A DNA stretch of 64,000 nucleotides from Leadbetterella lacunae (GCF_042649125.1 NZ_JBHRYQ010000001.1:4092001-4156000), one strand, 5' to 3'. Numbered from the stretch's first letter, positions 8,853 through 18,247 are shown. A program made the numbers and translations. Notes: a model not told the origin generated them from the sequence alone.

Positions 8853-9887
8853 ATGTTTAAGAAAACCAGTTTTTTGTGTTTGTTGACTTTATCAGTTGTG
8901 GCCCAGCAGAAAGTTAAAATCTCTGAAAACCTTTCGGAGAAGAAAATCTCCGTAACTATTGGAGATAAGTTATTTACTAATTATTTCTACCCGGGGAAAG
9001 ACGTGTTAAAAAAAGCAGTTTTATACCCTGTGTTTTCGCCTCAAGGAACCGCCGTAACCCGGGGGTGGCCTTTAGACCCCAGAAAAGGTGAGCGTGTGGA
9101 CCATCCGCATCATGTGGGAGTTTGGTTAAACTACGAAGACGCCAACGGTCACGATTTTTGGAACAACTCCATAGAAATAGAAAAAGAAGGAACAAATCGC
9201 GTTTTTGGTACAATTGTGCACACGGGCGTATCGAAAATTAAATCAGGTAAGAAAAGCGGAGAAATAGCCGTTACGGCAGATTGGTTAGACAAAAAAGGAG
9301 AGCTGATGCTTACAGAAAAGACCGAATATGTTTTTTCGGGCGACGGTACTTCGAATGTGGTGGACCGCATAACCACATTGACTGCAGCAGTGGACAAGGT
9401 AGTATTTAAAGACATCAAAGACGGATTGTTTGCCATAAGAGTAGCTCGCGAACTTGAGTTGCCAAGCACCAAGCCCGAAATATTTACAGATGCTTCTGGT
9501 TTGGCTACCAAAGTGCCAAGTCTTAACAACGACGGCATCAGTGGAAACTACGTAAACGCACAAGGAATAATGGGAGAAGACACTTGGGGCAAAAAATCAG
9601 AATGGGTAAGTTTACAAGGAAATATCGGAAGTGAGGACATTTCTATAACTATACTTGACCACCCTAAAAATGTTTCTTATCCATCCTATTGGCATACCAG
9701 AGGTTACGGACTTTTTAGTGTAAACCCACTAGGCGTAAAGGTGTTTACTAATGGAAAAGAAGAACTCAACTTAACGCTCAAAAAAGGAGAATCAGTCACG
9801 TTTAGATACAGGATTGCGGTCAGCTCTAAAAAACTTTCAAAGGAAGAAATAAACAAGTCTGCGGACGATTTTAGTAAGAAATATTAA
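8853..9887 (+). CDS. secreted DUF6807 (PmoA-like) family protein
   Basis: A 344-residue protein with an N-terminal signal peptide ending near Ala17-Gln18. The mature part has the conserved DHPHHVGVW motif and a downstream F-W-N-N-S segment, which mark the family labelled PmoA or DUF6807. These proteins are common in Bacteroidota and Planctomycetes and are often near sugar-catabolism genes; despite the label they are not proven methane mono-oxygenase subunits. The His cluster suggests metal or sugar binding. It stands alone between two unrelated units. Confidence 0.75.
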   Translation: MFKKTSFLCLLTLSVVAQQKVKISENLSEKKISVTIGDKLFTNYFYPGKDVLKKAVLYPVFSPQGTAVTRGWPLDPRKGERVDHPHHVGVWLNYEDANGHDFWNNSIEIEKEGTNRVFGTIVHTGVSKIKSGKKSGEIAVTADWLDKKGELMLTEKTEYVFSGDGTSNVVDRITTLTAAVDKVVFKDIKDGLFAIRVARELELPSTKPEIFTDASGLATKVPSLNNDGISGNYVNAQGIMGEDTWGKKSEWVSLQGNIGSEDISITILDHPKNVSYPSYWHTRGYGLFSVNPLGVKVFTNGKEELNLTLKKGESVTFRYRIAVSSKKLSKEEINKSADDFSKKY

Positions 9888-9925
9888 AAAGTGTATTTTA
9901 ATAGAATAAGCTAACAGATTAATTT

Positions 9926-9933
9926 TATTTTTG
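9926..9933 (+). promoter_or_regulatory. -7 box before the terC-plsC-gatC unit
   Basis: An exact TATTTTTG match lies 22 bases before the TerC start codon; a -33 TTG is not clear. Confidence 0.4.
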
Positions 9934-9955
9934 TGTAAAAAATTAAACAACATAC

Positions 9956-10726
9956 ATGGAAGAACTTCTCACCACAGCCGCTTTTACCAGTATTTTTACG
10001 CTTACGTTGCTTGAAATTATACTTGGGGTAGACAACATCATTTTTATTTCGATTATTGCTGGAAAGCTAGAGCCTGCAGACCAAGCGAAAGCAAGGAGAC
10101 TTGGATTGCTGTCAGCTATGGCTATTCGTGTTGGGCTACTTTTTGTTTTAGGGTTTATTTTAGGATTAGAAAAAGACCTATTCAATCTGCAAGACTTAGG
10201 CTTACCTGTAGATATGGGTATGAGTGGAAAAGACATGATCTTGTTGATTGGAGGCGTATTTTTGTTATATAAATCCACTTCAGAAATTCACCATAAACTG
10301 GAAGGTGAAGAAGACGATATGGATTCTAGCAAGCCTGGTGTAGTTGCAAGTCTTTCGCGTGCGGTAATGGACATTACGGTTATCAATGTGATTTTCTCTA
10401 TTGATTCTATCATAACGGCTGTGGGTATGACAAACTCTATTCCGATTATGGCCGCTTCTGTGGTATTGTCTACCATTGCGATGTTGTTATTCGCCAAAAA
10501 CGTGGGAGACTTTGTGGAGAAACACCCTACCGTAAAGATGCTTGCACTTTCGTTTTTGGTAATGATCGGTACCTTATTGGTAGCTGAGGCATTCCATGTG
10601 CATGTACCAAAAGGATACGTGTATTTTGCAATGGCGTTCTCGTTTTTAGTGGAAATGCTAAATATCAGAATGAAGAAAAATACTACAAAACCTGTTGAGT
10701 TGATTAAGCACGTAAAAGAAGATTAA
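9956..10726 (+). CDS. TerC family integral membrane protein
   Basis: A 256-residue membrane protein with about seven helices. The family motifs are LEIILGVDNIIFISI near the N-terminus and a repeated form, VINVIFSIDSIITAVG, in the second half. Their acidic residues inside helices are thought to bind metal ions. TerC proteins are linked to tellurite resistance and to manganese or calcium efflux during protein export. It is the first gene of a unit with plsC (9-base gap) and gatC. Confidence 0.88.
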   Translation: MEELLTTAAFTSIFTLTLLEIILGVDNIIFISIIAGKLEPADQAKARRLGLLSAMAIRVGLLFVLGFILGLEKDLFNLQDLGLPVDMGMSGKDMILLIGGVFLLYKSTSEIHHKLEGEEDDMDSSKPGVVASLSRAVMDITVINVIFSIDSIITAVGMTNSIPIMAASVVLSTIAMLLFAKNVGDFVEKHPTVKMLALSFLVMIGTLLVAEAFHVHVPKGYVYFAMAFSFLVEMLNIRMKKNTTKPVELIKHVKED

Positions 10727-10735
10727 GAAGCCATA

Positions 10736-11506
10736 ATGAAAGTGATTTCAAAAGTATTGGGTTCTGTTTTATCTAAGATTTATAATATTTGGTGTATATT
10801 TTGGTTAGTTGCTATATTTTTAGTGCTCTTTCCATTTATGCTTTTTTGTATAAAAATAAAACCGCTCAATAGGTACGGTACAAAGCTTACCAACCTTTGG
10901 GCGGATTTGTTTTTTCCGATAGCCGGTATGCCTGTGAAAATTGAGCATAGGTTTACGCCAGACAAAAGCAAGGCCTATGTTTTTGTAGCAAACCATTTCT
11001 CATATTTAGATGTAGCCATTGGTATGCGTGTGGTACGCAACTATTTTTCCTATATGGGGAAAAGTTCTGTTAAAAACATTCCGCTGCTCGGGTATGTGTT
11101 TGCTAAGCTGCACATACAAGTTGATAGGAGTGATAAAAACAGCAGGAGTACCTCGCTTTTGCGATCTAAAAGAGCCCTTCAATCAGGCAGGAGTTTGTTT
11201 ATAATGCCAGAGGGGGGCATTCTTTCTAAACACATTCCGCAAATGCTCCAACCATTTAAAGACGGAGCTTTTTTGTTAGCGATTGACGCTCAAGTACCTT
11301 TAGTTCCGATAAGTTTCTTAAATTTGTACGAAATTATGCCAGAGGCCAGTCTCAATTGGGGCATTCCGAAAGTTGTAGTGCATGAACCCATAGAAACTAC
11401 GGGGTACACAAAGGTAGATTTAGATTACTTTAAAGCCAAGGTTTATCAAATAATCCAAAGCGAATTAGACAGTTACGTAGAAAAAAAGAACGCCAGCAAA
11501 AAATGA
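10736..11506 (+). CDS. plsC: 1-acyl-sn-glycerol-3-phosphate acyltransferase
   Basis: A 256-residue enzyme that adds the second acyl chain to lysophosphatidic acid in phospholipid synthesis at the inner membrane. An N-terminal membrane helix precedes the catalytic NHFSYLD motif (HX4D), and the substrate-binding motif reads MPEGG, so the usual EGT is EGG. The end overlaps gatC by four bases (ATGA), showing translational coupling. The family has close paralogues with other acyl acceptors. Confidence 0.85.
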   Translation: MKVISKVLGSVLSKIYNIWCIFWLVAIFLVLFPFMLFCIKIKPLNRYGTKLTNLWADLFFPIAGMPVKIEHRFTPDKSKAYVFVANHFSYLDVAIGMRVVRNYFSYMGKSSVKNIPLLGYVFAKLHIQVDRSDKNSRSTSLLRSKRALQSGRSLFIMPEGGILSKHIPQMLQPFKDGAFLLAIDAQVPLVPISFLNLYEIMPEASLNWGIPKVVVHEPIETTGYTKVDLDYFKAKVYQIIQSELDSYVEKKNASKK

Positions 11507-11790
11507 AGATAGAATTAAAGACAATAGAAAAAATGGCCCATTTGGCACGTTTAGCACTAAGCGAAGACGAAAAAACTAAAATGGCAGGTGATTTTGAGAA
11601 AATATTAGACTGGATGGATCAACTAAACGAAGTAGATACAGAAGGAGTGGAGCCCCTTATTCACATGCATGCCGAAACCAATGTGTATAGAAAAGACGTG
11701 GCGGATAATAAATTAACACGAGCAGAAGGTTTATTTAATGCACCTCAAAAAAACGAGTCATATTTTATGGTTCCAAAAGTTATCGAGTAG
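11503..11790 (+). CDS. gatC: Asp-tRNA(Asn)/Glu-tRNA(Gln) amidotransferase subunit C
   Basis: A 95-residue protein with the GatC pattern: an N-terminal helix ending in KMAHLARLALSEDE, the DWMDQLNEVDTEGVEP middle, and a VPKVIE C-terminus. GatC stabilises the GatAB amidotransferase that makes Gln-tRNA or Asn-tRNA from the misacylated forms. As often in Bacteroidota, gatC is separated from gatA and gatB. It overlaps plsC by four bases and is followed by a strong terminator. Confidence 0.92.
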   Translation: MKIELKTIEKMAHLARLALSEDEKTKMAGDFEKILDWMDQLNEVDTEGVEPLIHMHAETNVYRKDVADNKLTRAEGLFNAPQKNESYFMVPKVIE

Positions 11791-11813
11791 TTTTTTCTTT
11801 TGAAATAAGACAT

Positions 11814-11847
11814 AAAAAAAGAGGAGATTTCGGTCTCCTCTTTTTTT
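11814..11847. terminator. bidirectional terminator between gatC and manC
   Basis: A perfect 14-bp stem pairs 11814-11827 with 11834-11847 around a six-base loop, with A7 and T7 tracts on either side; it serves both convergent genes. Confidence 0.9.
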
Positions 11848-11865
11848 ATGAAGTAATATTGAATA

Positions 11866-12939
11866 TTAAACAAAATGCTTTCCATGACTTTCAGCGTCAG
11901 CTACGAACTGCTTCACTTTTTGCTCATCTTCGAGTTTGCAAATCATTAGCACATCGTTAAACTCGGCTACTATATATCCACTCAGATCATTTATTACTAC
12001 TAGTTTGTCTTTTGGCATTTTTACTACACAATTATCTGTTTTGTAAAGCATAGTTTTACCATCTATTACATTCTCATTTTCATCTTTGTTTGAGTTTTCA
12101 TATACAGACTTCCAAGTACCCAGGTCAGACCAGCCAATGTCTGACAATACCACATAAACGTTATCTGCTTTTTCCATTACGCCATTGTCTATGGATATTG
12201 CCTTGCATCTTTGGTAGGCTATATCTAAGGCTTCGTGCTCTTTAGGTGTGTAAAAATGTTTTTGGGCTATCGCAAAAGCGTCTGCTATTTCAGGCAGATA
12301 AGCTGTGAATGCATTTTTTATCGATTTAAAACTCCAAATAAAAATACCGCCGTTCCATACATAGTCGCCACTCGAAAGAAACATTTCAGCTAATTCTAAA
12401 TTTGGTTTTTCGGTAAAAGTTTTTACTTTATGTACACCATGATCTGCTTTTTCTTCGAATTGAATATAACCGTATCCAGTATCTGGTCGTGTAGGCGTAA
12501 TACCCAAAGTTACCAGCACGTCATTGTTTTTAGAGTAATCAAGTCCCACATTTACGCGTGCCTTAAACTCTTCTTCTTTAAGAATGATATGGTCTGCCGG
12601 TGCCACTATAATATTGGCATTGGGGTCTTTTTTTGCTATTTTATAACACGCATAGGCTATACATGGAGCAGTATTTCTTCTACTTGGTTCTAATAAAATT
12701 TGTTCGTCACTCAAAAAAGGCAATTGCTCTTTTGTGATAGCGTAATAGTCTTCGCTAGTTACCACAAAGATGTTTTCTTGTGGGCAAATTCCATCAAACC
12801 TACTAGCGGTTTGTTGGATAAGTGTACTACCAGTACCTAAAACATCATGAAACTGCTTTGGGAAACTTTGTCTACTAAAAGGCCAAAATCTGGTACCCAC
12901 ACCGCCAGCCATGATAATCAAATAGTTGGTGTTGTTCAT
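11866..12939 (-). CDS. manC: mannose-1-phosphate guanylyltransferase
   Basis: A 357-residue GDP-mannose pyrophosphorylase. The nucleotidyltransferase signature GGVGTRFWPFSR lies at residues 12-23, followed by FPKQF and the VAPADH motif that holds the catalytic metal. It lacks the C-terminal isomerase domain of the longer bifunctional enzymes, so it is a single-function form. It supplies GDP-mannose for glycans. It lies one base downstream of the DUF3089 hydrolase gene and is probably cotranscribed with it. Confidence 0.93.
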   Translation of the reverse strand: MNNTNYLIIMAGGVGTRFWPFSRQSFPKQFHDVLGTGSTLIQQTASRFDGICPQENIFVVTSEDYYAITKEQLPFLSDEQILLEPSRRNTAPCIAYACYKIAKKDPNANIIVAPADHIILKEEEFKARVNVGLDYSKNNDVLVTLGITPTRPDTGYGYIQFEEKADHGVHKVKTFTEKPNLELAEMFLSSGDYVWNGGIFIWSFKSIKNAFTAYLPEIADAFAIAQKHFYTPKEHEALDIAYQRCKAISIDNGVMEKADNVYVVLSDIGWSDLGTWKSVYENSNKDENENVIDGKTMLYKTDNCVVKMPKDKLVVINDLSGYIVAEFNDVLMICKLEDEQKVKQFVADAESHGKHFV

Positions 12940-12940
12940 A

Positions 12941-13990
12941 TTATTGTTGTTTATTTTTGAACTGTTTTATTCGTAAAGCTACATTTTCTCTTGTGTTCAT
13001 CCAAAAAAGATTATAGTCTGCAAAATGCCATATTTTTATATTTAATAAACCTGCACCAGGTATGTGTGGCTTGCCTATCCAAAGCAAACCTTCGTGGGTT
13101 TTTGCGTCTACCGCTTTATTTATTAAATTAAACTTTCTGCCTACTCCTCCTAAATTTTTTTGTCTGCTAATTTCCTTTGGGTTGTCTGTACTCCAGCTTA
13201 ATGGATTGGTGACAGTTGCCTTGTCTAATCCATTTTTATAATAGGTTGGAATATACCCTTCCGCAAAAGTATTCCAAGTTACAAAACCTCCCGTATCTTT
13301 TTCATTTTTGCTAACAGGAATTTCCTTAAATATATTAGACGGTATCGGCATGCCTACAAGGTAAGCTTCTACCAATTGTTTCTTTAAAGGTTTCTCGTCA
13401 AAATAATCTTTCAGTAATCGTATAGCATGAATCGTGCCTTGACTGTGACTTGCTATCACAATTGGTCTTCCTTCATTAAAATTTTCTAAATATTTATCAA
13501 AAGCAACCTTTATATCCTCGTATGCCAAGTCGAGAGATTTTTTACAGCTTTCTTTGTCAGAAGAGGTAAAAGCGGAGTAATGTGCTTGTCTATATCGGGG
13601 GGCAAAAACCCTACAAGAACCATTAAAAATGCTCGCTTGGTTTTTAATAGTTCCGTTATCTATTGCTTGGTTTAAATCGGTATCATTAATGTCCGCATTC
13701 CAAGTATAATTGTTGTTCGGTTCTTGGGTATAGATAGTCGGGTAAATAAAAAAAACATCTGCCTCAGCTACACTCTGCTGGTTTTTTAAACCGATCCTAT
13801 TTTTAGGCACTAAATCTGCCGGATCTTCCTTTCCTGGGTGTGCTGCCCACTCATCTAGACTTTGATAGCTTGGAGCTGCAGGGATGTTTTTTTCGTCAAA
13901 TGGGGTCGTGAGTTCGTATTTTTTTTGTGAATGAGCACCAAATGCCATAAAAATTATGGCAAAAGTCAAGTAAATGTTTTGAAGTTTCAT
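12941..13990 (-). CDS. secreted DUF3089 alpha/beta hydrolase
   Basis: A 349-residue protein with a signal peptide ending near residue 21. It matches the DUF3089 family of lipase-like alpha/beta hydrolases; the nucleophile elbow is SHSQG inside IVIASHSQGTIHAI. A conserved FAPRYRQAHYSAF segment lies before it and a VTWNTFAEG segment after it. The substrate is unknown, probably an ester in the periplasm or outside the cell. It is the promoter-proximal gene of a unit with manC, which may only be convenience of position. Confidence 0.82.
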   Translation of the reverse strand: MKLQNIYLTFAIIFMAFGAHSQKKYELTTPFDEKNIPAAPSYQSLDEWAAHPGKEDPADLVPKNRIGLKNQQSVAEADVFFIYPTIYTQEPNNNYTWNADINDTDLNQAIDNGTIKNQASIFNGSCRVFAPRYRQAHYSAFTSSDKESCKKSLDLAYEDIKVAFDKYLENFNEGRPIVIASHSQGTIHAIRLLKDYFDEKPLKKQLVEAYLVGMPIPSNIFKEIPVSKNEKDTGGFVTWNTFAEGYIPTYYKNGLDKATVTNPLSWSTDNPKEISRQKNLGGVGRKFNLINKAVDAKTHEGLLWIGKPHIPGAGLLNIKIWHFADYNLFWMNTRENVALRIKQFKNKQQ

Positions 13991-14020
13991 TTTTTATAAT
14001 TTTTTTTTGAAAAAATTGTA

Positions 14021-14048
14021 TTGAAATAATTTATCTTTCTTAAATTTG
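14021..14048 (+). promoter_or_regulatory. promoter of the large TonB-dependent receptor
   Basis: TTG at 14021-14023 and TAAATTTG at 14041-14048 are 17 bases apart, fitting the Bacteroidota consensus; the start codon is 44 bases downstream. Confidence 0.5.
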
Positions 14049-14092
14049 AAGGTACGATACATCAATAATGATTTACTAAATAACCAAAATGT

Positions 14093-17000
14093 ATGACGAA
14101 AAATTACTTTTTCCCCAAAAAAAACCTATTGGGATTAATATTCCTACTAGTGCTTCCATTTTTGGCCTCGGCCCAAACCGTAATAACCGGTGTTATTACA
14201 GACTCTGAAACTAAAGAACCTCTTGTAGGAATTAGTGTTCAAGTCAAAGGAAAAGTGATAGGTACTATCACTGACATCAAAGGAAAGTTCGAGTTCTCGA
14301 CAACTACTCCTTTACCAATTCCATTGGTGATTTCATCTGTGGGATACCAAACACAAGAGTACACCGTAAACTCTGAAAATGCGACTATTAACATCAGCCT
14401 AGTATCGCAAGATATATATGGACAAGAAGTGGTAGTTTCTGCTTCAAGAGTAGAAGAGAGCATTATGAAGGCTCCGGTAACTGTTGAAAAAATGGATATC
14501 AGAGATATCAAACAAACAGCTTCGGCGAGTTTTTATGATGGTCTTGCGAATATCAAAGGTGTGGACATGACCACCCAAGGGCTATTATTTAAGTCTATTA
14601 ACATGAGAGGATTTGGTGCTACGGGTAACCCTAGAACAGTCCAAATGATTGATGGAATGGATAACCAAGCTCCTGGTCTTAACTTCCCGATTGATAATAT
14701 CGTGGGTATTCCTGAACTTGACGTAGAAAGTGTTGAGATTCTTCCGGGTGCAGCATCGGCACTTTATGGACCAAACGGTATCAATGGTTTAATCTTAATG
14801 AATTCAAAAAGTCCATTTTTATACCAAGGATTATCGGCTAATATAAAGTCAGGTATAATGAGTGCAAGTAACAGAGATGTTAAAACTACTCCTTTTTATG
14901 ATCTTTCGGTAAGATATGCTAAAGCGATCAATAACAAATTTGCATACAAAGTAAACGTAGCATATATCGGAGCTCAAGACTGGCAAGCATCAAGCAATAC
15001 CAACCTTAACGTAGGTGGTGTTGAAAACGGATTGCGTGGAGCTGGTGTAGACAATGACTACGATGGCGTAAACACCTATGGAGACGAAGTTCAATCTACT
15101 TTAGGTGCAGTTGCAAATGGTATTTTAGCTAATCCAGCTGCTACTGCCGCTCAAAAAGCAGGCATACAAGGTGCTTTGAACGCAGGTTTAATACCTGTAA
15201 ATGAAATTGTAAGTAGAACAGGTTTTGCAGAGAGAGACTTGGTAGACTACAACACTAAAAGTTTAAAAGCAAATGCTGCCCTTCACTATAGAGTTAATGA
15301 GAAAGTTGAATTAGTAGGACAGGTTAATTATGGCTATGGTACTACAGTTTATACAGGAACGGGTAGATATTCACTTAGGAACTTTAACCTTACACAAGGA
15401 AAGTTAGAACTAAGAGGAGATAACTTTACACTGAGAACCTATACTACACAAGAAAGATCTGGGCAATCTTATGTGGCAGGCCTTGCAGCAGTAGGTATGT
15501 TAAATGAAGTAAAGCCTCATGCTTTATGGTTTGCTGATTATTTAGGGACTTATGTTGGAGAAAAATTGGCTGGACAAAGCAATGATGCAGCTTTTTTAAC
15601 AGCTAGAGCTAAAGCGGACGACAATTTGCCTAAGCCAGGTACTGATGCTTACAATACCTTGTTTACTAAATATAGAGAGACAAATATTGCAAATAACGGT
15701 AGTGCGTTTTTAGATAGAACTAACTTATACCATGCTGAAGGGATCTATAATTTCAAAAACCAAATTAAGTTTATGGACTTAATGGTAGGTTTAAACCACA
15801 GAGTTTACTCACTTAGGTCTGGTGGTACTTTATTCTCAGACAATAAACCTGACGAAAACGGTAATGCAAGAAATGGTGTAATTAACATTAACGAAACTGG
15901 TGGATTTATTCAAGCTGGTAAGAGTTTATTTAATGACCATTTGAAACTTACGGCTTCATTGAGAGGTGATAAAAACCAAAATTTTGACCTTCAATTAGCT
16001 CCTAGAGTATCAAGTGTATTCTCTTTTGGTCAAAACAACATCAGATTATCATACCTTTCTGGATACAGAATTCCTACTACTCAAAACCAATACATCGACT
16101 TAAAAACTCCACAGGGTGTTTTGATTGGTGCATTGCCTGAGTTTGATTCAAGATATAACTTGGCTTCAGGAGTTTCTCTTCAAGTGTTAACTGATTTTGC
16201 AAAAAATGGCTTAAACTCACAGTTTCTTTCATCAGAAGCTAAGTCAAGAGCCATAGCCAGTGCAACAGCATATGCCACAGCAGCTGTGACTCCAGCTATA
16301 CCTCAAATACAAGCTGGTGTAATCGCTGCTGCTCAAGCTTCTGTTACTGCAGCTGTTACAGCCGCTATAACTGCTCAGGTTCAGGCGGGAACAATTCCTG
16401 CTTCACAAGCTCCAGCTTTAATAGCCGCAGAAGTTACAAAACAATTAGGAGCATTGGTTACTGCAGAAGTTACTAAACAAGTCACTGCTGTTGCCAATCA
16501 AGTTGCACCTGCATATTTAGCAAAAGAACTTCCTAAGTATCAGAAAAAAGACCTTGTTCCTGAAAGAATCAGCTCATACGAGATTGGGTATAAAGGTTTG
16601 ATTGCTAAAAAATTATTTGTGGATGCATATTACTATACGAGTACTTACAAAAACTTCATTGGTGGTGTAAGTGTAATCGTACCTACTGCAGCTGCTGGTC
16701 CTGGCTTACCAATTGAGTCTGGTGTAGCTAGTGCTTCTACTAGAGTTGGATATAGCAGAGTAGCAAATACTTCTGAAACTATCAAAGTAGATGGATGGGC
16801 TACTAGCTTAAACTATGCTATCAAAAACGGATACAACGTGAGTTTCAACATTGCGAATAACAATTTGAAAAACTTTACGCCATCTCCAGAGCAACAATAC
16901 GCAGGATTTAACACTGCCAAATACAGATATAACTTAGGATTTGGTAAGACTATCGGTAGCGGAGATAAAGTTGGTTTCAATGTATCATTTAAACATCAAG

Positions 17001-17251
17001 ACGCATTCTTATGGGAGTCTAGCTTTATGGTACCTACCACTACTAGTGTAAATCAATTCTCTAACACTACAGTACCAGCTATCAATAACATTGATGCTCA
17101 AGTTAGTTTCAAAGTGCCAACTATCAAGTCGGTAATTAAAGTAGGAGGTAGCAATATTGGAGGTAAGCCTTACGTACAAGCGTTTGGTAGTGCTTCTGTA
17201 GGTTCTATGTACTACGTGAGTTTATCGTTTGACGAGTTGTTGAATAAATAA
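14093..17251 (+). CDS. TonB-dependent outer-membrane receptor with Ala-rich insertion
   Basis: A 1052-residue outer-membrane transporter. A signal peptide ends near Ala27-Gln28. A carboxypeptidase-regulatory-like beta domain spans about 30-110, a plug domain with MIDGMDNQAPGLNFPID is next, and a beta-barrel runs to the C-terminal aromatic-rich strand. Residues about 715-810 form an unusual Ala, Thr, Val and Gln-rich stretch with repeated TAAVTAAITAQ and AAEVTKQ phrases, probably a long helix in an extracellular loop. No SusD partner is beside it, so it is a stand-alone receptor for an unknown ligand. Confidence 0.88.
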   Translation: MTKNYFFPKKNLLGLIFLLVLPFLASAQTVITGVITDSETKEPLVGISVQVKGKVIGTITDIKGKFEFSTTTPLPIPLVISSVGYQTQEYTVNSENATINISLVSQDIYGQEVVVSASRVEESIMKAPVTVEKMDIRDIKQTASASFYDGLANIKGVDMTTQGLLFKSINMRGFGATGNPRTVQMIDGMDNQAPGLNFPIDNIVGIPELDVESVEILPGAASALYGPNGINGLILMNSKSPFLYQGLSANIKSGIMSASNRDVKTTPFYDLSVRYAKAINNKFAYKVNVAYIGAQDWQASSNTNLNVGGVENGLRGAGVDNDYDGVNTYGDEVQSTLGAVANGILANPAATAAQKAGIQGALNAGLIPVNEIVSRTGFAERDLVDYNTKSLKANAALHYRVNEKVELVGQVNYGYGTTVYTGTGRYSLRNFNLTQGKLELRGDNFTLRTYTTQERSGQSYVAGLAAVGMLNEVKPHALWFADYLGTYVGEKLAGQSNDAAFLTARAKADDNLPKPGTDAYNTLFTKYRETNIANNGSAFLDRTNLYHAEGIYNFKNQIKFMDLMVGLNHRVYSLRSGGTLFSDNKPDENGNARNGVININETGGFIQAGKSLFNDHLKLTASLRGDKNQNFDLQLAPRVSSVFSFGQNNIRLSYLSGYRIPTTQNQYIDLKTPQGVLIGALPEFDSRYNLASGVSLQVLTDFAKNGLNSQFLSSEAKSRAIASATAYATAAVTPAIPQIQAGVIAAAQASVTAAVTAAITAQVQAGTIPASQAPALIAAEVTKQLGALVTAEVTKQVTAVANQVAPAYLAKELPKYQKKDLVPERISSYEIGYKGLIAKKLFVDAYYYTSTYKNFIGGVSVIVPTAAAGPGLPIESGVASASTRVGYSRVANTSETIKVDGWATSLNYAIKNGYNVSFNIANNNLKNFTPSPEQQYAGFNTAKYRYNLGFGKTIGSGDKVGFNVSFKHQDAFLWESSFMVPTTTSVNQFSNTTVPAINNIDAQVSFKVPTIKSVIKVGGSNIGGKPYVQAFGSASVGSMYYVSLSFDELLNK

Positions 17252-17261
17252 TTATTAACTC

Positions 17262-17326
17262 AAACCAAAAATTATCGGGACAAGGGAGGGTAACACCTCC
17301 TGAACTTCATAATTTTCTTTGGTTTA
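17262..17326 (+). other. structured 3' region after the TonB-dependent receptor
   Basis: AAACCAAAAATTAT at 17262-17275 pairs with the segment 17310-17326 apart from a three-base bulge, and an inner GGAGG/CCTCC hairpin sits inside. It is distinct from the terminator just downstream and could be an RNA 3' stabiliser or a small RNA. Confidence 0.4.
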
Positions 17327-17329
17327 AGT

Positions 17330-17362
17330 AAAAAAAAGGCTTCCATTGGAAGTCTTTTTTTT
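17330..17362. terminator. terminator between the receptor and trpA
   Basis: A-tract, a GGCTTCC/GGAAGTC stem with one G-T wobble and a three-base loop, then an eight-base T-tract; works for both convergent genes. Confidence 0.8.
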
Positions 17363-17368
17363 TGGTTT

Positions 17369-18142
17369 TTATCTAAGAGACTTTACGTAAGTAACAATGT
17401 CTTCCTTAAGATTTTTGGAAGTGCCAATGATTCTTACAAACTGACTGCCTATTATAGCTCCTGAGGCATATTTAGCAGCCTTTGAAAACGTTTCCTTGTC
17501 TTTTATTCCAAAACCTATTAGGCGAGGGTTTTTGAGGTTCATGGCATTTACTCTGTTAAAGTATTCTTCCATTCCCGCATTTATGCCAGACGTGGCCCCA
17601 GTCACACTCGCAGACGACACCATATAGATAAATCCATCTGATATTTCATCTATTTTTCTGATGCGGTCTTCGCTCGTTTGTGGCGTAATCAAGAATATGT
17701 TAAGGATACCATAGCTTTCAAAAATCGCCTTGTATTCTCTAAAATATTCGTCTACTGGCAGGTCAGGAAGTATTAATCCATCGATGCCTATTTCTTTACA
17801 TTTTTTACAGAAATTCTCAATTCCATATTGATATACGGGGTTTAGGTATCCCATCAAAATTATTGGAAGGGTAACGCCCTCGGCTCTGATGTTTTCAAGC
17901 TGTTCAAATAGCACTTTTATCGACATACCGTTTTCGAGAGCCGCCTGGTTAGAGTCTTGTATGGTTTCTCCATCTGCCACTGGGTCTGAATATGGCATAC
18001 CTATTTCTACTATATCAGCTCCACCTACTTGCAGAGCCTTTAATATGTCAGGCGTATCGTTTAGCGTCGGAAAACCAGCTGTAAAATATATGTTTAATAC
18101 GTTTTGGCTTTTTTCTTTAAAAAGAGAGGTAATTCTATTCAT
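17369..18142 (-). CDS. trpA: tryptophan synthase alpha chain
   Basis: A 257-residue TIM-barrel enzyme that cleaves indole-3-glycerol phosphate and channels indole to TrpB. The signature VEIGMPYSDPVADG carries the catalytic Glu and Asp, and the C-terminal phosphate-binding part IGFGIKDKETFSKA is present. Length is normal. The other trp genes are not adjacent, so trpA is separated from the operon or lies at its unseen end; a terminator follows immediately. Confidence 0.95.
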   Translation of the reverse strand: MNRITSLFKEKSQNVLNIYFTAGFPTLNDTPDILKALQVGGADIVEIGMPYSDPVADGETIQDSNQAALENGMSIKVLFEQLENIRAEGVTLPIILMGYLNPVYQYGIENFCKKCKEIGIDGLILPDLPVDEYFREYKAIFESYGILNIFLITPQTSEDRIRKIDEISDGFIYMVSSASVTGATSGINAGMEEYFNRVNAMNLKNPRLIGFGIKDKETFSKAAKYASGAIIGSQFVRIIGTSKNLKEDIVTYVKSLR

Positions 18143-18158
18143 CTAATGGAAATTTCTG

Positions 18159-18166
18159 CAAACTTA
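18159..18166 (-). promoter_or_regulatory. -7 box upstream of trpA
   Basis: The minus strand reads TAAGTTTG, an exact TAnnTTTG match 17 bases before the start codon; no -33 element is clear. It suggests trpA has its own promoter. Confidence 0.35.
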
Positions 18167-18186
18167 ATTATAATACGAATTATTGG

Positions 18187-18212
18187 AAAGGCATTTCTGA
18201 AAAATGCCCTTT
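18187..18212 (-). terminator. terminator after the M20 peptidase gene
   Basis: A GGCATTT (18190-18196) / AAATGCC (18202-18208) stem with flanking A and T runs lies between the M20 gene and trpA. Confidence 0.6.
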
Positions 18213-18247
18213 TTATCTTTAAACACAAAAACGGAAAGCTTGTTTTT

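Noticed and set aside
8977..9563. Three overlapping minus-strand open frames inside the DUF6807 gene
   Set aside because: They are shadows of a well-supported plus-strand gene with signal peptide and family motifs and have no start context of their own.
10288..10497. Antisense frame in terC
   Set aside because: Created by the repetitive hydrophobic codon use of terC on the opposite strand.
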